From contig NZ_CP109446.1 of NCBI RefSeq assembly GCF_036227265.1, forward strand, positions 3,357,001 through 3,421,000: DNA of 64,000 nucleotides. Direction: 5' to 3'. The notes under the pieces are model-generated. The model saw only the letters and a program-made list of their open reading frames with translations, was not told where the DNA came from and made no database searches. The position numbers were made by a program, and so were the translations under genes. Below are positions 53,601 through 62,600 of the stretch, piece by piece; within the stretch, counting starts at the first letter, position 1; each line of letters opens with the position of its first letter. The stretch comes from Streptomyces sp. NBC_01476. GTDB taxonomy: Bacteria; Actinomycetota; Actinomycetes; Streptomycetales; Streptomycetaceae.

Positions 53601-56600
53601 GGTCCACCGTGCCGGGCCAGTTCAGGTCACGGAGCCGGAGGTTGACCTCGTTGCGGAGCGAGCCCATGTCGCGGGCGGGGGGAGCGGCTGTCCGGTCCGC
53701 GGACCCGCCGGCGCCGGCGTGGGGGGCGAAATCCAGGCCGTCGTCCGAGCCGAGACCGTCGAGGTCGCCGGCGCCACCGACAGGCGCGAAGTCCAGGCCG
53801 TCGTCCGAGCCGAAATCGTCCAGGTCGCCGGCGCCGCCCACGGGCGCGAAGTCGAAGTCCTCGTCCGAGCTGAAGTCGTCGAGACCGTCGAGACCGTCGA
53901 GAGCGACGCGTTCCTCGGCGTGCGGGAACCGCTCGGCGAAGACCTGGACCATCTCGGCGGGCACATCGGTCACCGTGCCCTTCGGCTCGACCAGTGAGTA
54001 GGCGCGGATGCGTTCGCCCTCGCCGGGCAGGCCGGCGACGAAGGCGACGGCGGCCTGCCACGCCGCCAGCCGCGCCGCCGGGTCGGCGATGCCTTCCAGC
54101 AGGACGTGCAGGGCCGGCAGGTTGACCACGCCCTCGCGGTTGCGGGGTTCGCGCAGCAGGTGGACGACGGCCGCGGTGGTGGCCTCCACGACGACGGCCT
54201 CCTGGTCGGGCCGGACGACGGGCGCCGCCGCCCACGACTGGCTCTCTCCGTGGCTGACGAACTCCGGATCCACGAGGAGGAGTTGCATGAGCGGGGTGAT
54301 CTTCTCGTCGTCCGTCTCCCGGTCCGTGTAGCCGAGGTCCGTGCCCAGCTTCTTGTGGGCGGTGCCGGTGCGCAGGAGCGTCTCCTCCCTCGGGCCGACC
54401 GGATAAGCGTCCAGATCGATGTTTTTGCCGAACTGCTCCCGGTGCAGACCGTGCAGGGGCATGGTGACGTGCCCGGCCATGAGGGCGAGGTAGGCAGTCG
54501 TGCCCCGGCCGCCGGCCACGGCCCCCATGGTGGAGATGTCGACCCCCTCCCCGGTCCAGATCATCGCCAACCCGTCCCGGTGCTCGGCCACCTGCTGTGC
54601 GACCGGGACGAGACCGCGGTGGACGACGTCGTCCACGTCGAAGTAGAAGCCGCCCAGGACGTGCAGGAGCAGCAGGCGGGCGGCATCGCTGGCCGAGGCG
54701 AGCGCGAAGCCGGTGCCGCGGGCCCGCTCGGCCCTTACGAAGTGAGCCAGGGTGACCGCGTGCGGGGGCAGGGCTGCGACGAGGCGGTCGGAGAAGACCT
54801 CGTCGAAGTCGAGCAGCACGATGTCGTTGGCCACCGCCCAGTCGAGCAGCCTGCCCACCTCGGCGAGCCGGCCGCTCGGTGCGGTGCCCGCGTCCCTGGC
54901 CTGGTGGACGCGCTGGAAGTCCGCCCGGGGGATGTCCGTCCACAGCACGGAGGTGAACGCGGAGTTCGTCCGCCGGTTGGCCGCGACGATGTCAAGGAAC
55001 GCGGTGCGGGTGGCGCCCTCGGCGGTCAGCGGGCGGCCGAACCAGATCTGGTGGGCGACATGCGGCACCTGCGCCGGCTGCTCACCGGTGGCGAGGCCGG
55101 TGCCGGTGCTGATGCTGGTGGCGGTGGCGGAACCGGTGGCGCGGCCGGTCCGGGTGTCGTCCACCAGGAGACGGGCCGGGTCGACGTCCGAGGCCGTGGG
55201 CAGGTCGCGGGCCGTGAGGTCGATCCGCCGGAGGAACGCGCCGAGCGCGGCGGCGGGAATCCGCCCCGGCTCCAGCGCCCGCGTCAGGAACCCGGGAGTC
55301 GGCGGCAGACTCCACGTACCGAGCACGTTCGGGCCGTGGATCTGCGCGAACGCCTCCTGGCCGTCCCACGTCCGCTCCCGGCTGCCGGCCGCCGCCGTGT
55401 CGGACAGCGACCTGAGCAGGCTCTGCGAGCGCCCGGTGAGCGGCGTCACGGTCACCTGCGAGGAGCCGGCGCCCGGGGCCGTGCTGGTGGACGCCCCCGG
55501 GGTGGACAGCTCCTGGGCCGCCGGCACGGCCGTCGGCGCCATGCCCTCCATCCGCAGCGGACGGTCCTTGTTGGCGATCCGGCCGGCGATCTCGTAGCCG
55601 ACCGCCCGGTCGTCACGCCCGTTGACGTGCGGGCCCAGCGCCAGGTAGTGCACGGCGACGGTGGCGTCGTCCACGGTCAGGGACCGGCCCAGCTTGCCGA
55701 GCTGGATGTTGACCTCGTTGCGCAGTGCGCTGATGTCGCGGGTGCCGACGATGCTGCTGCCGCTGCCGCCCAGGGTGGTGGAGGGGCCGTCCTCCCGCAG
55801 GGGCGGCTCGGCGAAGGTGACGCGGGCCGGGGGCGGGCTGAGCAGCGAGGCGTCCCACGAGGCCGGGCGCCCCCGCCCGGTCAGCGGGGTCGGCGGGACC
55901 TGCAGGGAGTTCGGCGAGGGACGCACGGGCGAGAACACGGCGGAACTCGGGCGCGAGTACAGCGCGGAACCCGGCCGGGACCGTGGGGTGACCGGGCTGT
56001 GGACCTCGGGGAGCCCGAGCCCCGGGGTTTGGGCGAGCAGGGGTGAGCCCGCCGCGAGGTACTGCTGGGTCCGGGCGAGGGAGGGCGCCGGGCGGTCCAC
56101 CGGCGGGTGCATCTCGACGTCGAACTGCACGCGCCGGCGCAGCGCGTCGGCCGGGTAGTCGGCCGTCGGGCGGGCGCCCTCCTCGGGAAAGGCGCGGCCC
56201 CGGTTGTGGCCGGCGACGACGAACCGGTCGGCGTCGAGCCGGGGACCGGTGACCGTCTTCTGCAGGAGCTCCAGGCTCTCCTCAAGCTCGCTGCGGAAGA
56301 TCTCCATCACGGTGTTCAGACGGACCTCGGCCTGCTGCCGGGCCTGCTGCTCGCGCAGCGGGTTCTTGTACCGCGAGCCGTTGGCACCGGCCGAGATACG
56401 GACGGACGGCAGCGGCAGACCGTTGCGGTGGCTCCACAGACCGACGCGGGCCACCCGCTGGGCCAGGTAGTCGATCTTGCGGCGCTCGTCGACCGCGAGG
56501 CTCTCCTTCGCGCCGGGCTCGAAGGAGACCCACCGCGAGGGCACGGCGACGTTCTCGTGGCCGCCGACGACCACGGCGGTCAGCGGGTTGACCACGATGC

Positions 56601-59600
56601 CGGGTGCGTCCTGCTCGCGCAGGCCGGCCAGCAGGTCGTGGAAGGTCCGGTGGCCGCCCTTGCCGACGAACCGCATGTGCCACAGCTTGGTCGGCGTGAT
56701 GAGGCCCTGACGGGCCGAGAGGTCCCGCAGCCTGCGCTCGGCGAGCGTCTCGGCGTTCGCTGCGGCCTTCTTCGCGGCGTCGAGCGCGGCGGCGTCGAGC
56801 GCGGCGGTGCCGGCTTCCGTACCGGCCACGCTTACGGTGCCGGCCGCGCCTCCGGTGCCGGTCGTGGCCTGGGCGGCGGTCTCAAGCGTGGTGACCGCGC
56901 CGCGTGCGGCGCGCAGGTCGATGAGCGCCTGGGTGGCGGCGACGGCGGCGTTGGCGGTCGCCGCCGCGGTCGTCGCGGCGGCAGCGGCGGCGTTCGCCGT
57001 CGCCACCTCGTTCCCGGTCGCCGCGAGCGCGGCGGCCTTCGCCGTGTCCGCCGCGGCGGACTTGGCCGCGGCGTCGGCCTGACAACGGGTCAGCAGGTCA
57101 GGCAGCCGGTCGCCGAAGCGCTCCAGGTTCTGCCGCACCGCCTCCTTCAGCATGCGGCCGGTGACGCCCTGCCGGGAGTAGTTCTCCAGCGTCACCTGCG
57201 AGGTGCCGTCCTCGCTCTGCAGCACGACGGTGGCGTAGTGGTAGCCGTACGGGTTCTCCACCGGGTGGAAGGCGTCGGCGTGGTTGGCCAGGGTGAACCG
57301 GCCCTCCGCGTCGAGGGTGCCGATCGACTGGGTCAGGTACGCCTCGCCGACGTTCGCCCACGCGTGCTCGTTGATGCCCACGTTCCCGGCGGTGCTGTGC
57401 AGCACCTGCCGCTGCGGGGCGAACTGCGGCGCGTTGCCCACGTACTGGCCGTAGGTGACGCCGGGCATCGGCGTCACCGGCACCGGTCCGGAAGCGCGCT
57501 TGGCGATCTTGGTGACGGCCCAGCTCACGTCCGGGACGTACGCCGACAGGCGCTTGCCGTCGGCGACCTGGGTGACGGCGTCGGCGAGCCGGTGCAGTTC
57601 GCTGACCTTCAGCCCGTCGGTGGCCCGCATGGGCCCGAGGTCGGTGGTGCCGTCCGGCCCCCGGAACACCAGGTGGTCGGGCATGCCGCCGATCAGGTCC
57701 CGGGCGATGTCGCGGCAGATGTCGGTCACGGACTCGGCGAACTCCGGGCGGACCGGGTGCAGGACACGCTCCCGGCCGCCGTGGGTGAACCGCACCCGCA
57801 CGGCGGTGTCCAGAACGAGCGTCACGCCGCTGCCGGCCGCGCGCAGCGCCTCCGCGGCCTTGGCCACGGCCTCGGCGGTGGCGAACGCCTCCTGGACCTC
57901 CCCGGCGCCGCTGAGTGCAAGCGTGCCGTCCGCGGAGACCCGCAGCTGCGGGTCTGTGTCGTGCACCACGCGCTGGACCAGCGTGACCAGTTCGTCCGCA
58001 CCGGAGACCGGTACGCCGGCCGCCTGCGCCACCTTCGGGTCGTCCGACAGCAGCATGGGCGTCGCACGGCGGAAGATGCCCGCCGCGGTGGCCTGCTCGA
58101 CCTGCCCCTTCCGCACCTCCACGACGTATTTCCGGACGATCGACGAGTCCTGGGCGGCGACGGCGACGGGGGCGACAGCGACGGGGGCGGCAGCGACGGG
58201 GGGTGCGGCGACGGCGGCGGCCGTCGTGGTGCCGGTGCCGAGGGTCAGGGGAGCCGGCCGGCGCTTGACGCGGGGGGCGGTCACGGTGACCTCGGGGGCC
58301 GGCGGCGTCCCGGGGGCGGTGGCGAGGGCGGCCGGGGCCGCGTCCTGCCCGAGCAGATCGGCCCGCGGCTCGCCCTTCTCGTCCAGCAGGGACGCCGCGA
58401 AGACCAGATCCTCATCCCCGAAGGGCTCTTCGGCGGAGGCCGTGCCGGCGAGGCCGGTGGGGGCCGGGACGGTGCCGGCCGCGGCGACCGCCTCCGTCTC
58501 CTCGGGGATGTCCGCGAGGTGCGGCGGCGCGGAGACCGGGTGGGCTGTCACGGGTGAGGCCGTCACCAGCGAGGCGGTATCGGTGTCCGGGCCCGTCACG
58601 GAGACCACCGGCACGGTCTCCTCGTGCGGCGCGTGCACCGCGACGGTGGGCGCCGATGCCGCCGTACGGGAGGTGAAGGTGCGGTAGACGCCGGGGTCGG
58701 TCTCCTCGGCGAAGACGGTGAGCAGGGTGGAACCGTGCACGTTCGAGTGGTTCAGGGCCACCGTGCCATTGGGCGCGTGGACGGTGATGCCCAGCCGGTC
58801 GGCCAGCTCCTGGCCCATGCTCTCGTCCGTCTGTCCTGACCGGCAGACGACCAGGACGAGTTCCAGGTCCTGATGCTGTGCGCGCAGCGCGGTGAAGACG
58901 GGGTCGGCCCGCAGGATCGCGGCCATTCCCTGGGCGTCGACGATCTTCTTCTCCTGCGAGTCGAGGAAGATCTTCGCCTTGTCGGACTGTCCGTGGCTGG
59001 TGAGGTAGTAGACGGGACGCCCGGCCCACGGGGCGTCCTTCCGCACCGACATCAGCGCGCCCGGCTCACGTGACGCGTAGGAGCCGGCAGTGCCGGTGCT
59101 GCCGGCGGTGCCGGCGAAGAGCGCCCGCCAGTTCCCCTGCCGCTGCGCCCAGTCCGCGTCGTCGTGCAGGCTGAGCACGGCGGAGCCGGCGCCGTCGCCG
59201 ACGCGGTGGGCGTTCAGCCGGGCGATCTCGCGTCCGCCGATCCTGTCCACCTTCACGGTTCCGGGGGCGTTCGGGTCCCCGGGCACGCCCAGGGTGCCCT
59301 GGTTGCGGGCACCGCCGAGCCGCAGCCCTGACTTGTCCGTGAAGAACCGCCGGATGCCACGGCCGGCGTCCTTGACCCCGCCGAGGCCGAACTCGGCCAG
59401 CTCCTGGTTCGTCCCGTCCGGTCCGGTGAACGTCTGGCCCCCCTGCCGCCCGGCCTGCAGACCGGCCGCACCGTCGGAGAGATACGTGCCGTAAGCGGTG
59501 TGCATCCGCGTCAGCGTCGCCGAGATCCCCTCCGCGGCGGAAGTGCCCTCGACGGCCCCCGGCGGCGCGGTGAAGCTCTGCGCGGCCGGGGCCTGCACCT

Positions 59601-62600
59601 GCGCGGTACTTACGGGCACCGTGCCGTTGAAGGCGGCGTCCGGGAAGAGCCGGACCGCCGTGCCATGAGCGGAGACCGGCAGGTTCGTGACCCGCTGCCG
59701 GGCGATCAGACGCACCTGGCCGGTGTTCTCGCCGAGCGACGCGTGGAAGAGTTCCAGCGCCTGCCGCCAGAACGGCTCGCGGTAGGCGGACGGCAGGTCC
59801 TCCGCCGCCTTGGCGATCGTCTTCAACGCCAGGATCCCCGGCCGGTTGCGCAGTTCGGCGTGGAGGTTGACGACGGTGCGCCGCAGCGTGGCGGCCAGCC
59901 GGTCCTGCGGCAGGTCGCTCGGCGTGAAGGCCACGTTCCAACTGCCCCGGGACTCCACGGTGATGGCCTCGGGCGGGACCGCGCCCAGCAGGAACCGGTC
60001 GGCGACCGGGGGACCGCCGTTCGCGGGCCGGGCGGTGTGGCCGAGCCGTTCGGCGAGGGTGTCGAAGGTGCGCGCGTTCGGGCCGGTGCGGTGCACGATC
60101 TCGATGGCCGGCTCGTTGAACTGCTCCCACCGGGTCGCGTCCGCGCCGATGGTGTCGTCGTCGACCGTGCGCAGACCGAGCATGACGCGCCGCAGCAGGG
60201 GAGCGAGCGGCAGGGCGACGTTCTCGCGCAGGATCTCCCGCAGTCCGGTGACGGCCCTGTTGCCGGCCACCGAGACGATGGCCGCGTTGTTCATGCGCCT
60301 GCTGTCGCGGACCGGGGGCCGGCCGAGCAGACCGCGGAGCCCCTGGGGGAGGTCCTCCTGGGGCCGTGGCAGGTCGGCCCGCAGCAGGGCGAAGCCGTCA
60401 TCCCGGGCCGCCACCGTGCGTACCAGGTCCGTGAGCCGGTGGATGCGGTTGTCGCCGTCGGTGTAGATGCCGCCGAAGCGCGCCAGGATCTCCACCCGGG
60501 CGATGTCACTCGCCACGGCGAAGGACTTGCCGCCGCGGGCCCGCTCGCCGAGCACCTCAGAGCCCATGAGCATCGGTGTGTCCCGCGAGAACACCTCGTC
60601 GATGTTGACGATCCGGATGTTCGGGTGGGCATCGGCCCACTCCAGCATGGAGAGGATCTGCTGCTGGTGCTCGGTGAGGCCGGACTGCCCGGCGGCTGCC
60701 CGGGCGTCCTGGATGTCCGCCCGGCTCACGTCGGTCCACAGGACGAAGTCGAAGTCCGGGTTCGCCTGCGCACCCGCGGTGATGTTCGCCCGGAAGTCCG
60801 TCCGTGAGCCGGTGACCCCGTCGTCGTGGAGCGGACCGCCGAACCAGATGCTGTGCACCTGGTGCGGGATCTTCTGCTTCTTGAGGCCGGGACCGGACGA
60901 ACGGCTGCTGTAGGCGCCGGCGGTGACGGTACGGGGCTCCACCGGCAGATTCCGCGGGTCCATGGCCGCCGCGGTGGGGACATCCGTCCTGCGCAGGTCC
61001 AGCCGCCGGAAGAAGGCGGCGCGCTGGGTCGAACGCAGGGCGCCGAAGTCGTAGGGCCTGCCGGAGGGGCGCAGGAAGACCGGCGTCTCGGGCAGCCGCC
61101 GGTCGCCGAAGGGGTCCTGGCCGAGGCGGTCCCGCAGGTCCGTGCGGAGGTCGGCCCGTACGGCCCGGGCTGCTTCGGCCACGATGTCCGCCGGGCGCCG
61201 GTCCTGCTCCGCGACGACCGGGAAGACCTGCAGTTCGGTCGGGAAAAGACGCTCCGGGTCCAGCAGACCGGCCTTGTCCGTATCCGCGGTGCCGGCCCGC
61301 GGCAGACCGGAGAGCCAGGCATGGATGGCGTCCGTCGCACTGCCGGTCTTCCCGGGGGCGGCGAGCTTGCCCGGCTTCACAAGGGTGTCCACGGTGTCCA
61401 CGGCGCCGTCCACGAGGGTGATGTCGTCGGCGCCGTCCACGAGGGTGACGTCGTCCGCGGGATCCGCGACGGTGAGGTCGTCGTCCGTACCGGCCACCGT
61501 GACGTCGTCGTCCAGCCCGGCCACGGACAGGGCGCCACTCGTCCCGGCCACGGAGAGCGCGCCGTCCGTCCCGGTCAACGCCCGCACCGTGTCCAGGGCG
61601 TCCAGGGCGTGCGGGATCGGGGCGGGGTCGTTCAGGGCGAGGGCGAGGCCGGTGAGGGTCCCCTGGGTGGGGGGCTCCAGGCGCAGGGCGCCCGTCGCGT
61701 CGGGCAGGACGCGGATCGCCGCGTCCCGGCCGGGGGCGGTGAAGCGGACGGCGACGGTCGCGTGCGCGTCGCCCGCCAGGCGGGCGACCAGGTCGCCGAA
61801 CGCGGTCGAGACCGTATCGCCCACATGGGTCCGCACCTGCTGCTGGACGGACTTCGGCTGGTAGCGCAGGTCGGGCAGTTCGACGGCCACATGCACCTGG
61901 GTGAGGGCCGCGCCGTCCGGGCCCGTCGTCCGGACCACCTGGAACGGGCGGTCGGTGACCGGGGCGACGGCCGACGTGTCGAAGGCGTGCCGGCCGACCG
62001 GCACGAGCTGCCGGTCGAAGGCGGTCACCACGTCGACGGTCGCACCGGTGTCCGCGACGCCCGTGCCGGTGTCCGTCTCCGGGACCGCGGCGACGCTCTT
62101 CCCCTCCAGGTCGGGGCCCCTGAACAGCCCGACGTGCAGGCCGATGCGGCGCGCGTAGTGGTCGGCGCCCGCGTCCTTCCACCATGTGTGCGTGCCCGCG
62201 GCCGTGTCCCGGCCGGCCAGGTCGACCGTCAGGTGCGGGTTCTGCCCGGGCGCCACCTGCTGGAGGGCGATGTGGACGCGACCGCCGTAGGAGGCGGGGC
62301 CCTGGCCGCCGGACCACCGGGCGACGCCTTCCTGGGCCTGTGTCATGACCTGTTCGGCGTCGCCCGCGGCGGTGTCCCCGGTGAAGGCGATACGGACCCG
62401 CAGCTCGGTCGTCTCCCAGCCGTCCTCGTACGCGACCCGGCGCGCGTCGAACGCGGGACCGGCCTGGAAGGGCGGCTTGTCCACGCTGTACTTGCGCAGC
62501 GCCTCCACCAGGCGGGCACCGATCCGCTCGGCCCGCTCCCGGCGCAGTTGTTCCTGCGCCGCGTCCTGCGGGCCGCCGTGCACGCCGTCCTCGCCCACGT

